NCBI GenBank assembly: GCA_013036995.1
Contig: JAAOXG010000020.1
Span: forward strand, 62,001-126,000
Source: Lacrimispora defluvii
GTDB taxonomy: Bacteria; Bacillota; Clostridia; Lachnospirales; Lachnospiraceae
Reading direction: 5' to 3'
DNA: 64,000 nt
Positions 26,183-35,300 of the stretch are shown here, piece by piece. Position 1 is the first letter of the stretch; each line of letters begins with the position of its first letter. The position numbers and the translations under genes are program-made. The notes beneath the pieces are model-generated. The model was not told the origin of the DNA and did not search any database. It worked only from the letters and a program-made list of their open reading frames with translations.

Positions 26183-26907
26183 AAATAAGCCTCCAGCTTG
26201 GGAATATAAGGGAGCAGGCGGTCAATGGAACTGTTTACAACCAGCTCCTCTGGAAATGAAAGCTCCTCAAGAAGCTGCAGTGCGCGGGCGTGGTTTCCTA
26301 CATCAGCCTCAATGTGGGCATCACTGTTTATAATAACGGCTGCTCCGTAGCGGCGGCATAAATCCAGCATTACCTTATAGTTTTCTCTGGCATTTTTTCG
26401 TGGACTCAATGGGTGAAGAGAACTGGAGTTGACTTCCAAAAGGGTGTGGTTTTTTACGGCAGCGGCAACCAGTGTATCATAATCCACAGGAAAGCGGCTG
26501 TCATCCGGGTGACCGATAATTTTCACATATGGGTTTTCCATGGCGCCTACACAGGCACTGGTATTCTGCGCCATTGATCCGTTTTTGTAGCATGGTTCGT
26601 GTATGCTGGCTATGGTGTAATCGAGATTTTGAAGAATGCCTTCTCTTAAGTCGATCCGGCCGGTATAATCCAGTATATTTAGCTCTGCTCCCATAAGAAT
26701 ATGAATTCCAAAGAGCGTTCGCGGGATCACTTTAAAATTAATAAAATAAAATTCGTTGCATGTTCCTGGCATTTTTGGTGCGTGGTCGGTGGAACCCATG
26801 AGAGCCAGCCCTTTTTCAGAGGCCGATCTTACCATTTCATACAAGGTGCTGTATGCGTGTCCGCTGGCCACGGTATGTGTATGCAGGTCCATTATGTCTT
26901 TCATCAT
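26179..26907 (-). CDS. PHP-domain phosphatase (YcdX-like)
   Basis: A 242-residue PHP-domain hydrolase. Metal ligands are visible in DLHTHTVASGHAYST (HxH near the N-terminus), GSTDHAP, ASIHEP, IGHPDDSR and INSDAHIEADVG near the C-terminus. This is the trinuclear-metal pattern of YcdX-type phosphatases, which act on small phosphate esters. It is the first gene of a two-gene unit with the LysR regulator. The substrate is unknown. Confidence 0.82.
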   Translation of the reverse strand: MMKDIMDLHTHTVASGHAYSTLYEMVRSASEKGLALMGSTDHAPKMPGTCNEFYFINFKVIPRTLFGIHILMGAELNILDYTGRIDLREGILQNLDYTIASIHEPCYKNGSMAQNTSACVGAMENPYVKIIGHPDDSRFPVDYDTLVAAAVKNHTLLEVNSSSLHPLSPRKNARENYKVMLDLCRRYGAAVIINSDAHIEADVGNHARALQLLEELSFPEELVVNSSIDRLLPYIPKLEAYL

Positions 26908-27077
26908 GATTGTCCTTTCTATTACAAAGCCGGATCATCTGATTCCGGCAGGTATGTATATTTCTTAAAATATAACATATTTTTCCTGATAAAACTATAG
27001 AAATATCGGGCGGGATGTGTTAAATATATACTTAGATTATGCCTGAAATGAGGTATTTTATGAATGGAGGAATTGTT

Positions 27078-28010
27078 ATGGAAGAAGAGATGAAGACAGA
27101 TGCCGTTTTAGAGGAGCATGTGGAGACCATGGATGATTATGCTGCAGAGCTGGAAGCATCCTTTAAACGCGTCAGAGAAGGCGATACAATTACAGGAACA
27201 GTAATCCGTGTCACCGAAGACCAGGTCTTTCTGGATTTAAAATATTATGCAGAAGGAATCATAAACAAAGAAGATTTAAGCAGTGATCCTGAATTCAACC
27301 CACTTCTGGAAATTCATATGGGAGATGAAATCACCGCAACTGTGATTAAAACCGATAATGGGGAAGGAAATATTCTCCTCTCCAGAAAGCTTCAAAATGA
27401 TCAGGCAGCATGGGAGAAGTTAAAGACCATGATGGAAGAACGCACCATCATAAAGGTTAAGGTTGCAGAGGTTGTAAAAGGCGGAGTTGTGGTTCACCTG
27501 GAAGGAATCCGCGGATTTATCCCGGCATCCAAGCTGGCTGCAGAATATGTGGAAAATCTGGAAGAATTCAGCGGGAAGACCATCGATGTTACCGTTATTA
27601 CTGCCGATGAGGAAAACCGCAAGCTGGTTCTGTCTGGAAAAGAACCTGCATTGTTAAAACAAAAAGAAGAAACCAGCAAGAAAATAGCCAAATGCCAGGC
27701 CGGGGTGGTTATGGAAGGAACGGTTGATACCATAAAGGATTACGGTGCATTTATCAATCTGGAAAACGGCCTTTCCGGTCTTCTTCATATTTCCCAGATC
27801 AGCAATCAGAGAATCAAACATCCGGGAGCAGTTTTAAAAGAAGGACAGACTGTGAAGGTTAAAATAATCTCAACTGCAGATAATAAGATCAGTTTAAGCA
27901 TGAAAGCAGTGGAAGCTGATGAAGAAGAGGCAGAAGAGATATTTGACTACAAAGAGGAAGGAAGTGCCTTTACCGGACTCTCCGGTCTTTTAAAAGGATT
28001 AAAATTTTAG
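27078..28010 (+). CDS. S1-domain RNA-binding protein (ribosomal protein S1-like, short form)
   Basis: A 310-residue protein with three S1 repeats: about 37-108 (GDTITGTVIRVTEDQVFLDL), 125-190 (KVAEVVKGGVVVHLEGIRGFIPAS) and 207-280 (GTVDTIKDYGAFINLENGLSGLLHISQIS). The ends are acidic. It is shorter than full S1 (four to six repeats) and like the clostridial RpsA-like proteins that bind mRNA. I chose ATG 27078 with GGAGG seven bases upstream over an ATG at 27039 without a site. Its exact role in translation is inferred. Confidence 0.82.
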   Translation: MEEEMKTDAVLEEHVETMDDYAAELEASFKRVREGDTITGTVIRVTEDQVFLDLKYYAEGIINKEDLSSDPEFNPLLEIHMGDEITATVIKTDNGEGNILLSRKLQNDQAAWEKLKTMMEERTIIKVKVAEVVKGGVVVHLEGIRGFIPASKLAAEYVENLEEFSGKTIDVTVITADEENRKLVLSGKEPALLKQKEETSKKIAKCQAGVVMEGTVDTIKDYGAFINLENGLSGLLHISQISNQRIKHPGAVLKEGQTVKVKIISTADNKISLSMKAVEADEEEAEEIFDYKEEGSAFTGLSGLLKGLKF

Positions 28011-28047
28011 AAACTGGGGAAAAACAATATAAAATATCGGGTTTCTA

Positions 28048-28056
28048 TGGTATACT
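28048..28056 (+). promoter_or_regulatory. extended -10 promoter of the alarmone synthetase gene
   Basis: TGGTATACT (extended TG plus TATACT) without a good -35. The expected leader of about 78 bases holds a CAGGGGC / GCCCCTG stem-loop (28070-28096) that lacks a T-run. Confidence 0.5.
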
Positions 28057-28140
28057 GTAAAAGAAGTAGCAGGGGCTGTCTATTGGGCTGCCCCTGTCTC
28101 ACTGACCCAGACAGGTTACCAGGGAGAGGGGGAATGTGGA

Positions 28141-28818
28141 ATGAATATTCCCAAATCATTTGATCAGGTTGACCAGTGGAAATCCATCATATTTTTGTAT
28201 GACTCAGCATTAAGGGAAATTAATACAAAAATAGAGATACTCAATAATGAGTTTGTGCATATCTATAATTACAACCCCATTGAGCACATCAAGTCAAGGC
28301 TTAAGACACCGGACAGTATTGTTAAAAAATTAAAACGGTACGGATACGATGTGACCATCGATAATATGGTGGAAAAGTTAAACGATATTGCAGGAATACG
28401 GATTATCTGCTCGTTTACTTCAGATATTTATCAGATTGCGGAGATGATAACAAAGCAAAGTGATGTAACAGTCCTTTATGTAAAGGATTATATTGAGAAT
28501 CCAAAACCCAATGGATATAAGAGCTACCACATGGTAGTGACCATCCCCATCTATCTCACAGACGGGCCGGTTGACACCAAAGTGGAGGTTCAGATCAGAA
28601 CGGTTGCCATGGATTTTTGGGCAAGTCTGGAGCATAAGATTTACTACAAGTTTGAAGGCAATGCGCCGGCATATCTGCAGCAGGAATTAAAGGCATGTGC
28701 AGATGTGGTGAATATGCTTGATAAGAAGATGTTTTCTTTAAATCAGGCCATTCTGGAATTGAGTGAAGCACAAAAGCCCATACCGGACGGCGGGGACAGC
28801 AAAGCAGAGGAAGAATGA
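28141..28818 (+). CDS. small alarmone synthetase (RelQ/YjbM-type GTP pyrophosphokinase)
   Basis: A 225-residue single-domain RelA/SpoT nucleotidyltransferase. It transfers pyrophosphate from ATP to GDP or GTP to make (p)ppGpp. Motifs are RLKTPDSIVKKLKRYG, NDIAGIRIIC, NPKPNGYKSYHM (with the catalytic Tyr/Ser/His region) and VEVQIRTVAMDFWASLEHK. There is no HD hydrolase, TGS or ACT domain, so it is a small synthetase, most like RelQ by the C-terminal helix. It is expressed alone between its own promoter and a terminator. Confidence 0.9.
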   Translation: MNIPKSFDQVDQWKSIIFLYDSALREINTKIEILNNEFVHIYNYNPIEHIKSRLKTPDSIVKKLKRYGYDVTIDNMVEKLNDIAGIRIICSFTSDIYQIAEMITKQSDVTVLYVKDYIENPKPNGYKSYHMVVTIPIYLTDGPVDTKVEVQIRTVAMDFWASLEHKIYYKFEGNAPAYLQQELKACADVVNMLDKKMFSLNQAILELSEAQKPIPDGGDSKAEEE

Positions 28819-28830
28819 TGAAAAAAGGGT

Positions 28831-28868
28831 ACAGCCTTGACGATTCCACTCGCTTAAGGCTGTTTTTT
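28831..28868 (+). terminator. terminator after the alarmone synthetase gene
   Basis: ACAGCCTT (28831-28838) pairs with AAGGCTGT (28856-28863), followed by a run of Ts. It stands between this gene and the GDPD gene. Confidence 0.8.
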
Positions 28869-28893
28869 AACTTCATAAAAAGAAGGTTGTTCT

Positions 28894-30693
28894 ATGGGCA
28901 CATTAACAAAAGATACATTTAAGATTCTCAAATATAATCAGAGGAATGGTTTCATTTTCACACTGTTGTTTCGTCTGATCACAACTCCTCTGTATCTGCT
29001 TGCTCTTAATGCAGGTCTGAAGTTTGCGCTTAAAATGGCAGATTACAGCTATTTAACTGTATCAAACATCGGTTTATTTCTGATAAAGCCATGGACAGCA
29101 GTGACCATTGCAGTTCTTTTGATTCTTGGAATCATCGTGCTGCTTTTGGAAGCGGGCTGTCTGATTACATTGTATCAGGGGGCATTTTATTTCAGAAAGC
29201 TGAATTTGTGGCAGATTCTGGCAGGAGGCTTATCAAAACTTTTAGATGAGATGCGCCGGAAAAACTGGCAGCTGGGACTTCTGGTTCTGGCAGATTACTT
29301 TATTACCAATGTATATCTGATTTACCGGGTATTTACCCATGTCAAACCCATTAATTTTGTTACTACTGAAATTTTAAGACAGCCATTGGGGCGTATGGCT
29401 CTGGTAGCGGTGATCCTGATACTCCTGCTGATTGTGCTTCCGGGACTTTATACGTTTCACGCCTGTATGGTGGAACAAAAGCGGTTTCGGGACGGTTATT
29501 TAAAAAGCTGGTGGCTTTTGAGACGGAGAATATTTGAGGTTCTTCCTCTGATGTTCTGTTACTACGGGCTTGCCATTCTTGCACTCTGGATGCTCTACGG
29601 ATTCTGTGTGCTGATTACCGCCATTGCAGTCACCTTATTTACAGATAACCGTCTGGCACTTGCTGTGCTGCCGGCAGCCTGTGACTGGATTGAGCTGGTG
29701 CTTATATTCTTTTCCAGTATGCTTCTGGCTGTAGGCAAATACGGGGCTGTCAGTGTTCAGTATTTCCGCTTTAACAGCAGAATTACGAGAAAGGCGGCAG
29801 CCATCGGTTATGAGGGTAAGCCCTTTGGAAACCGGAAGACTGCAGGCATTATTATGGCAGCAGCATCGGCCCTTTGCCTCATGTCCCTCTTTTATGTATT
29901 GAGAAACGGTTCGGTTATTACCGGAGATATGCTTAGTGAGATACAGATTACGGCTCACCGCGGCAGTTCCAACGAAGCACCGGAGAATACCATGGCAGCC
30001 CTTCATAAGGCAGTGAATGATCTGGCCGATTACGCAGAGATAGATGTCCAGGAGACACGGGACGGGATCGTGGTGCTGGGGCATGATTATACGCTAAACC
30101 GGGTAGCCGGTGTGAACCGCAGCATAAGCTCTTATGATTATGAAGATCTGGTGAAACTGGATGTAGGTTCCTGGTTTTCCGATGAATATAAAGAGGAACG
30201 TATCCCAACTTTAGCGGAAGTCATGGAATACTGCAAAGGGAAGATCAATTTAAATATTGAGATTAAAAATATGGGTGAGGACAGTAATCTGCCCGATAAG
30301 GTGATGCAGCTGATTGAAGAATATCAGATGGAAGAGCAGTGCGTGGTCACATCTACCCGGTTCTCCTATCTGGTCAGAATCAAAAAGGCGGCCCCCCAGA
30401 TCCGGACCGGATATATTATTTCTGCGGCGTATGGGGATTTTTATTCCAGTGATTCCATCGATTTTATCAGCCTTCGATCCAGCTTTATCAATGAACGGCT
30501 GGTGGAGGCTGCCCATGAAAAAGGTAAGGCAGTTCATGCATGGACCGTAAACGGGAAAAGTGAGATGGAACGCATGAAGATGCTGGGAGTGGATAACATT
30601 ATTACAGATTACCCTATTCTTGCCCGGGAGATCATCTACCGGGAAGCTGCTACTGAAAGTCTGCTGGAATATCTGCAGCTGGTATTTAAATAG
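28894..30693 (+). CDS. membrane-anchored glycerophosphodiester phosphodiesterase
   Basis: A 599-residue protein. The N-terminal 340 residues form a GPDPase membrane domain with several helices (for example about 20-45, 68-92, 127-150 and 165-190). The C-terminal GDPD domain (about 350-590) has the catalytic set: TAHRG with His355, [16 protein letters not shown] (metal-binding Glu and Asp) and [10 protein letters not shown] (second His). It hydrolyses glycerophosphodiesters to glycerol 3-phosphate and an alcohol, on lipid or teichoic-acid material at the membrane. Its product could feed the glycerol-3-phosphate genes at 14-20 kb. Fourteen bases separate it from dtd. Confidence 0.88.
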   Translation: MGTLTKDTFKILKYNQRNGFIFTLLFRLITTPLYLLALNAGLKFALKMADYSYLTVSNIGLFLIKPWTAVTIAVLLILGIIVLLLEAGCLITLYQGAFYFRKLNLWQILAGGLSKLLDEMRRKNWQLGLLVLADYFITNVYLIYRVFTHVKPINFVTTEILRQPLGRMALVAVILILLLIVLPGLYTFHACMVEQKRFRDGYLKSWWLLRRRIFEVLPLMFCYYGLAILALWMLYGFCVLITAIAVTLFTDNRLALAVLPAACDWIELVLIFFSSMLLAVGKYGAVSVQYFRFNSRITRKAAAIGYEGKPFGNRKTAGIIMAAASALCLMSLFYVLRNGSVITGDMLSEIQITAHRGSSNEAPENTMAALHKAVNDLADYAEIDVQETRDGIVVLGHDYTLNRVAGVNRSISSYDYEDLVKLDVGSWFSDEYKEERIPTLAEVMEYCKGKINLNIEIKNMGEDSNLPDKVMQLIEEYQMEEQCVVTSTRFSYLVRIKKAAPQIRTGYIISAAYGDFYSSDSIDFISLRSSFINERLVEAAHEKGKAVHAWTVNGKSEMERMKMLGVDNIITDYPILAREIIYREAATESLLEYLQLVFK

Positions 30694-30707
30694 ACAGGAG
30701 AGCACAT

Positions 30708-31169
30708 ATGAGGATTGTTTTACAGCGGGTCGCCCATGCTGCAGTCACTGTAGATGGACAGGAGACCGGCTCAATAGGGAAAGGCTATCTTCTTCTGTTA
30801 GGAGTTTCGGATACAGACACAGAGGAGATTGCGGATAAGATGGTGGATAAAATATGCAAACTCAGAGTTTTCGCCGATGAAAACGGGAAGACCAATCTAT
30901 CCTTATCCCAGGTGGAGGGAGAGATTCTGCTGGTGAGTCAGTTTACACTTTATGCAGACTGCAAAAAAGGAAACCGGCCCGGCTTTGATAAAGCAGGCTC
31001 TCCCCAGCTGGCGAACCATCTTTATGAATACACAGCTTCCCGTTTTACCAATTTGGTAAAACGGGTGCAAACCGGCAGCTTCGGTGCTGATATGAAGGTA
31101 TCATTATTAAACGACGGACCGTTTACGCTGGTATTAGACAGTGAGACAATTTGTCCGTCAATGACTTAA
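30708..31169 (+). CDS. dtd: D-aminoacyl-tRNA deacylase
   Basis: A 153-residue DTD of normal length (about 145-155). It removes D-amino acids (and glycine) mischarged on tRNA. Both active-site motifs are present: [17 protein letters not shown] and the Gly-cisPro motif [11 protein letters not shown] near the C-terminus. It starts [17 protein letters not shown], as most family members do. AGGAGAG precedes the ATG, and it is probably cotranscribed with the GDPD gene. Confidence 0.95.
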   Translation: MRIVLQRVAHAAVTVDGQETGSIGKGYLLLLGVSDTDTEEIADKMVDKICKLRVFADENGKTNLSLSQVEGEILLVSQFTLYADCKKGNRPGFDKAGSPQLANHLYEYTASRFTNLVKRVQTGSFGADMKVSLLNDGPFTLVLDSETICPSMT

Positions 31170-31209
31170 TAACAGGGCGAAGCCCTAATAAAACGGAGGA
31201 TTATTTACC

Positions 31210-32604
31210 ATGGATAAAACAATTGGACAAAAGCTTCAGGATGAATTAACATTTAAATTTCCCCATATTGGAAAAGAAGCACCGGAACAGACAGAAGAGG
31301 CAGAGATGTTTTGCCAGGGATATAAAAGATTCCTTGATAACGGTAAGACAGAGCGTGAATGTGTAAGAGAAGCCGTTGCCATGCTGGAGATGCAGGGCTA
31401 TGTACCGTTCGATTCAACTAAGAGCTACCGCCCGGGAGATAAAGTATACCAGGTGAACAGGGGAAAGGCAATTCTTGCTACTACCTTTGGAACACAGGGG
31501 CTTGAGAAAGGTATCCGTATTAACGGTGCCCACATCGATTCCCCCAGACTTGATTTAAAACCCAATCCTGTTTATGAGAAAAACGATCTCGCTTACTTTA
31601 AAACTCACTATTACGGTGGAATCCGCAAATACCAGTGGGCCACCACTCCATTATCCATGCACGGTGTAATTATTAAGAAAAGTGGAGAAATCATTGAAGT
31701 CAACATCGGTGAGAAAGATGGCGATCCTGTATTTTGCATTACAGATTTACTTCCTCATCTGGCAGCGGACCAGAATGAGAGAAAGTTAAGAGACGGACTG
31801 AAGGGAGAAGAACTGAATGTAGTAATCGGATCTCTGCCTTTTAATGACGATGCTGAAATAAAAGAGCCGGTAAAACTGATGGCTCTCAAGCTTTTAAACG
31901 ACCGTTTTGGTATTACGGAAGCAGATTTCTTACGGGCTGAGATCGAGATGGTACCTGCACAGAAAGCCAGCGATGTAGGTCTGGACCGAAGCATCATTGG
32001 TGCATATGGACAGGATGACAGGGTATGTGCTTATACAGCTCTTATGGCGGAGATTGATGCAGTGAAGCCGGAATACACCACACTTACCATACTGGCGGAC
32101 AAAGAAGAGGTGGGTTCTGACGGGAATACCGGATTAAACTCCCATTTTGTTCTTCATTTTATTGAGGATCTGGCTGAAGTGGCTCATGCAAATGTCAGAA
32201 CGGTTCTGCGCAATTCCATGTGCTTATCATCTGATGTAAATGCGGCTTATGATCCTACCTTTGCATCGGTTTATGAAGAACGCAATGCCTGCTATTTAAA
32301 TAAAGGCTGTGTTCTGACAAAGTACACCGGTGTCAGGGGAAAAGCAGGATCCAATGATGCCAGTGCAGAGCTTATGGCAAAGGTGATTGCCATGATGGAT
32401 AAGGAAGGCGTATACTGGCAGATCGGTGAACTGGGAGCAGTTGACCAGGGCGGCGGCGGAACTATAGCCAAATATGTAGCTGCCATGGATGTTGATGTAG
32501 TGGATTTAGGAGTGCCCATTCTTTCCATGCATTCTCCATTCGAGCTTTCTTCCAAACTGGATGTTTATAATACATATAAGGCATTCAAGGCATTTTACAA
32601 ATAA
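31210..32604 (+). CDS. M18 family aminopeptidase
   Basis: A 464-residue zinc aminopeptidase of the ApeA/Lap4 family, cytosolic and dodecameric in known members. Metal-site segments are GAHIDSPRLDLKP (His and Asp), LADKEEVGSDGNTG (catalytic Glu-Glu) and PILSMHSPFELSSKLDVY (C-terminal His). A long GSNDAS segment also fits. It removes N-terminal residues, with acidic residues favoured in some members. The ribosome site ACGGAGG is 12 bases before the ATG. It is a single gene downstream of dtd. Confidence 0.9.
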   Translation: MDKTIGQKLQDELTFKFPHIGKEAPEQTEEAEMFCQGYKRFLDNGKTERECVREAVAMLEMQGYVPFDSTKSYRPGDKVYQVNRGKAILATTFGTQGLEKGIRINGAHIDSPRLDLKPNPVYEKNDLAYFKTHYYGGIRKYQWATTPLSMHGVIIKKSGEIIEVNIGEKDGDPVFCITDLLPHLAADQNERKLRDGLKGEELNVVIGSLPFNDDAEIKEPVKLMALKLLNDRFGITEADFLRAEIEMVPAQKASDVGLDRSIIGAYGQDDRVCAYTALMAEIDAVKPEYTTLTILADKEEVGSDGNTGLNSHFVLHFIEDLAEVAHANVRTVLRNSMCLSSDVNAAYDPTFASVYEERNACYLNKGCVLTKYTGVRGKAGSNDASAELMAKVIAMMDKEGVYWQIGELGAVDQGGGGTIAKYVAAMDVDVVDLGVPILSMHSPFELSSKLDVYNTYKAFKAFYK

Positions 32605-32664
32605 TAACGGAATATTGAAATTTTTGTTAATTTCCGGAAAGTGCTTTTTTTACTGTGCCTGATA

Positions 32665-32673
32665 TGGTATAAC
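32665..32673 (+). promoter_or_regulatory. extended -10 promoter of the trigger-factor-like lipoprotein gene
   Basis: TGGTATAAC lies about 57 bases before ATG 32730, with no clear -35. It is placed from the consensus alone. Confidence 0.45.
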
Positions 32674-32729
32674 TGACAGGAAGCGGTACGAATATGATAT
32701 ATAATTTTAGAAGGAAAAAGGATTGTATT

Positions 32730-33836
32730 ATGAGAAAATTTTTAAATGTATGTATGTGCGGTCTTGTTGCCGCCGCAATTATGACCGGCTGCTCTAAAAA
32801 ACCGGCAGCTGAGACGACAACAGCAGCACCTGAAACAACAGAAGCTACCGAATCCTCTGCACAGGAAACTGTTCCTACTGTAGATTTATCAAAAGTGGAT
32901 AATGGTACCATAACACTGGGAAATTACAAAGGCATAGAAGTAAAAAGAGACACTGTAGAAGTGACTGATGAAGAAGTACAGCAGGCAATCCAAAGCGATC
33001 TGGCTGCTCATGAGAAAGACGTTGACGTAGATCGTGCTGTACAGTCCGGTGACGTTGTAAACATCGATTTTGTTGGAAAGAAAGATGGTACTGCATTTGA
33101 CGGCGGCACTGCTCAGGGCTATGATTTAACCATCGGATCCAATCAGTTTATTCCTGGATTTGAAGAAGGTATCATTGGCGCTAAAAAGGGAGACAAGCTT
33201 TCTTTAGACCTTACTTTCCCTCAGGAATATAACAACAAGGATCTGGCAGGAAAACCTGTTGTATTCGAAGTAACCGTCAATACAATCAAAGAAAAGCAGA
33301 CCCCTGAATTAAACGATGCATTTGTTCAGGAGAACACAAAGTTTAAAACAGTTGACGAGTATAAGGAAGATAAGAAAACCACTCTTCTCCAGAATAAGAA
33401 TGATCAGGCAGACCAGACTGTAAAAAGCAATATTTACGATGCAGTTTTAGCAAACTCCAAAGTTGAGGCCAATCAGGAAGCCATTGATGCCAATGTAGAG
33501 AATGTAGTAGCCAGATATACCAATCAGGCAGCCGCTTATGGTATGGATTTTGCATCCTTTATCACTGCTTTTACCGGAATGAAGGAAGAAGACTTCAGAA
33601 ACACAGTGAAAACTCAGGCTGAGGGAATCGTAAAACAGAGACTGGTATTAAATGCCATTGCTGAAAAAGAGGGAATCACAGTGAGTGATGATGACCGCAC
33701 GGATGTAGCACAGAAGATGGGCTATGAAAGTGTAGACAGCATGATCCAGGCAGCAGGACAGTATGAAGTAGATGATTATATCATCAGCAATAAAGTACTG
33801 GATTTCTTAAAAGACAACGCTAAGATAACGGAATAA
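32730..33836 (+). CDS. trigger-factor-like FKBP peptidyl-prolyl isomerase lipoprotein
   Basis: A 368-residue exported protein. ATG 32730 gives a lipoprotein signal with lipobox MTGC and Cys21, then a Thr/Glu/Ala linker to about 50. An FKBP domain follows (about 90-175, SGDVVNIDFVGKKDGTAFDGG and IPGFEEGIIGAKKGDKLS), and then a trigger-factor C-terminal chaperone domain (about 180-365). The ribosome-binding N-terminal domain of cytosolic trigger factor is replaced by a short segment. It likely folds exported proteins outside the membrane. An ATG at 32691 would spoil the signal. xpt follows after 25 bases. Confidence 0.85.
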   Translation: MRKFLNVCMCGLVAAAIMTGCSKKPAAETTTAAPETTEATESSAQETVPTVDLSKVDNGTITLGNYKGIEVKRDTVEVTDEEVQQAIQSDLAAHEKDVDVDRAVQSGDVVNIDFVGKKDGTAFDGGTAQGYDLTIGSNQFIPGFEEGIIGAKKGDKLSLDLTFPQEYNNKDLAGKPVVFEVTVNTIKEKQTPELNDAFVQENTKFKTVDEYKEDKKTTLLQNKNDQADQTVKSNIYDAVLANSKVEANQEAIDANVENVVARYTNQAAAYGMDFASFITAFTGMKEEDFRNTVKTQAEGIVKQRLVLNAIAEKEGITVSDDDRTDVAQKMGYESVDSMIQAAGQYEVDDYIISNKVLDFLKDNAKITE

Positions 33837-33861
33837 ATCACATACCATAGGGGGAACCTTT

Positions 33862-34446
33862 ATGCAGCTTTTAAAGGATAGAATACGGAAGGACGGAAAG
33901 ATTAAGTCCGGTGACGTACTAAAAGTAGACAGCTTTTTAAATCACCAGATGGATATTAAGCTGTTCGTGGAGATCGGAAAAGAGTTTAAGAGACGATTTG
34001 CAGATGAAGAAGTCAACAAAATCCTGACCATTGAGGCCTCCGGTATCGGTATCGCCTGTATTGTAGCTCAGTATTTTGATGTTCCAGTCGTATTTGCCAA
34101 GAAATCCAAGACGAAGAATATTGCCGGAGATGTATATACCACTCAGGTAGAATCCTTCACTCACGGAAGAACCTATGATGTGATGGTTTCCAGGGAATTC
34201 TTAGGTGCAGGCGACAAGGTTCTGCTTATTGATGATTTCTTAGCTAACGGCAAAGCACTGGAGGGTCTTGCAGCGATTGTTAGAGATTCCGGTGCTGAAC
34301 TGGTAGGTGCAGGAATCGTCATTGAAAAAGGATTTCAGCCCGGCGGAGACCATCTTCGTTCGGAAGGAATCCGGGTAGAATCTCTTGCTATTGTAGAAAG
34401 TATGGATGAAGCCACCGGTACCATCTGTTTTCGAGGTGACCGATGA
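33862..34446 (+). CDS. xpt: xanthine phosphoribosyltransferase
   Basis: A 194-residue type I phosphoribosyltransferase converting xanthine and PRPP to XMP in purine salvage. It has the usual Xpt start MQLLKDRIRKDGKIKSGDVLKVDSFLNHQMD and the PRPP motif VLLIDDFLANGKAL. Its length matches B. subtilis Xpt (194). No purine riboswitch precedes it, as the gap to the lipoprotein gene is only 25 bases. The next gene starts inside its last codons (ATGA overlap). Confidence 0.93.
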   Translation: MQLLKDRIRKDGKIKSGDVLKVDSFLNHQMDIKLFVEIGKEFKRRFADEEVNKILTIEASGIGIACIVAQYFDVPVVFAKKSKTKNIAGDVYTTQVESFTHGRTYDVMVSREFLGAGDKVLLIDDFLANGKALEGLAAIVRDSGAELVGAGIVIEKGFQPGGDHLRSEGIRVESLAIVESMDEATGTICFRGDR

Positions 34447-35240
34447 CAGGAAAGAGAAAAGCCCTGTTTTTTGATATTGACGGTACTCTGTTTTCGGAAA
34501 TTAACCGGAATGTGCCGGAAAGCGCAAAGCAGGCCATTGAGCGGGCGAGGGAGGCAGGTCATCTGGTATTTATTAATTCCGGACGCACCTACTGCCTCAC
34601 CGGACCCATTCGGTCTCTCCTGGAGGTAGACGGCTATTGCTGCGGCTGCGGGACACGGATTGTAGCGGGGAAAGATGTGATTTACTCCGCTACAATCCCT
34701 CATGAAACGGGCATTAAAATTAAAAAAATGATTGTGAAATACGGTCTTGACGGGATTTTAGAGGGAACAGAAAGCTGCTATTTTAATAAAGAGGAATCAC
34801 GGATCGATAAGGTCAGAATCATGAAGGAGCATGTAGCTTCCGAGGGAAACTGTTCTCCGTTCGGTTGGGATGAAGACTGTTATGACTTTGATAAATTCTG
34901 CGTTATGGAAGATGAACAAAGTGATATGAAGGGCTTTGCCAGAGAACTGGGACTTGATTTTGATATTATTAACCGGGGCGGCGGATTTTACGAATGTGTT
35001 CCGGCAGGACACTCCAAGGCAACTGCCATTGAGGAAGTAATAAAGCATTACGGAGTGGAACTTTCCGATACATACGTATTCGGTGACAGCACCAATGATT
35101 TATCCATGTTTGAATATGCAAAGAACTGTATCTTAATGGGACACCACAGCGTAGAGCTGGAGCCGTATGCCACCTTTTATACAAAGAATGTGGAAGATGA
35201 CGGAGTGGCTTATGCGATGAAAAAGCTTGGGCTAGTTTAA
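34443..35240 (+). CDS. HAD-superfamily phosphatase, Cof subfamily
   Basis: A 265-residue HAD hydrolase with a C2 cap. Motif I is FFDIDGTLF (nucleophile and acid Asp), motif II has INSGRT, and motif IV is GDSTNDLSMF. Members dephosphorylate sugar phosphates, flavin or pyridoxal phosphates. It overlaps xpt by four bases, so translation is coupled. A role in nucleotide or sugar phosphate turnover is only inferred. Confidence 0.87.
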   Translation: MTGKRKALFFDIDGTLFSEINRNVPESAKQAIERAREAGHLVFINSGRTYCLTGPIRSLLEVDGYCCGCGTRIVAGKDVIYSATIPHETGIKIKKMIVKYGLDGILEGTESCYFNKEESRIDKVRIMKEHVASEGNCSPFGWDEDCYDFDKFCVMEDEQSDMKGFARELGLDFDIINRGGGFYECVPAGHSKATAIEEVIKHYGVELSDTYVFGDSTNDLSMFEYAKNCILMGHHSVELEPYATFYTKNVEDDGVAYAMKKLGLV

Positions 35241-35257
35241 TATCTTTCAGAAACAAC

Positions 35258-35293
35258 AAAAACATGGGATCGGACAACCGATCCCATGTTTTT
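35258..35293. terminator. bidirectional terminator between HAD and flavoprotein genes
   Basis: A perfect stem AAAAACATGGGATCGG / complement with a four-base ACAA loop. T-runs follow on both strands, serving two convergent genes. Confidence 0.9.
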
Positions 35294-35300
35294 TAGCTTT

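Noticed and set aside
26935-26960. GCCGGA / TCCGGC hairpin upstream of the PHP-domain gene
   Set aside because: Only six base pairs and a poor T-run on either strand; not convincing as a terminator or leader.
33837-33861. Possible purine riboswitch before xpt
   Set aside because: The gap to the preceding gene is only 25 bases, too short for the aptamer, and no core sequence is seen.
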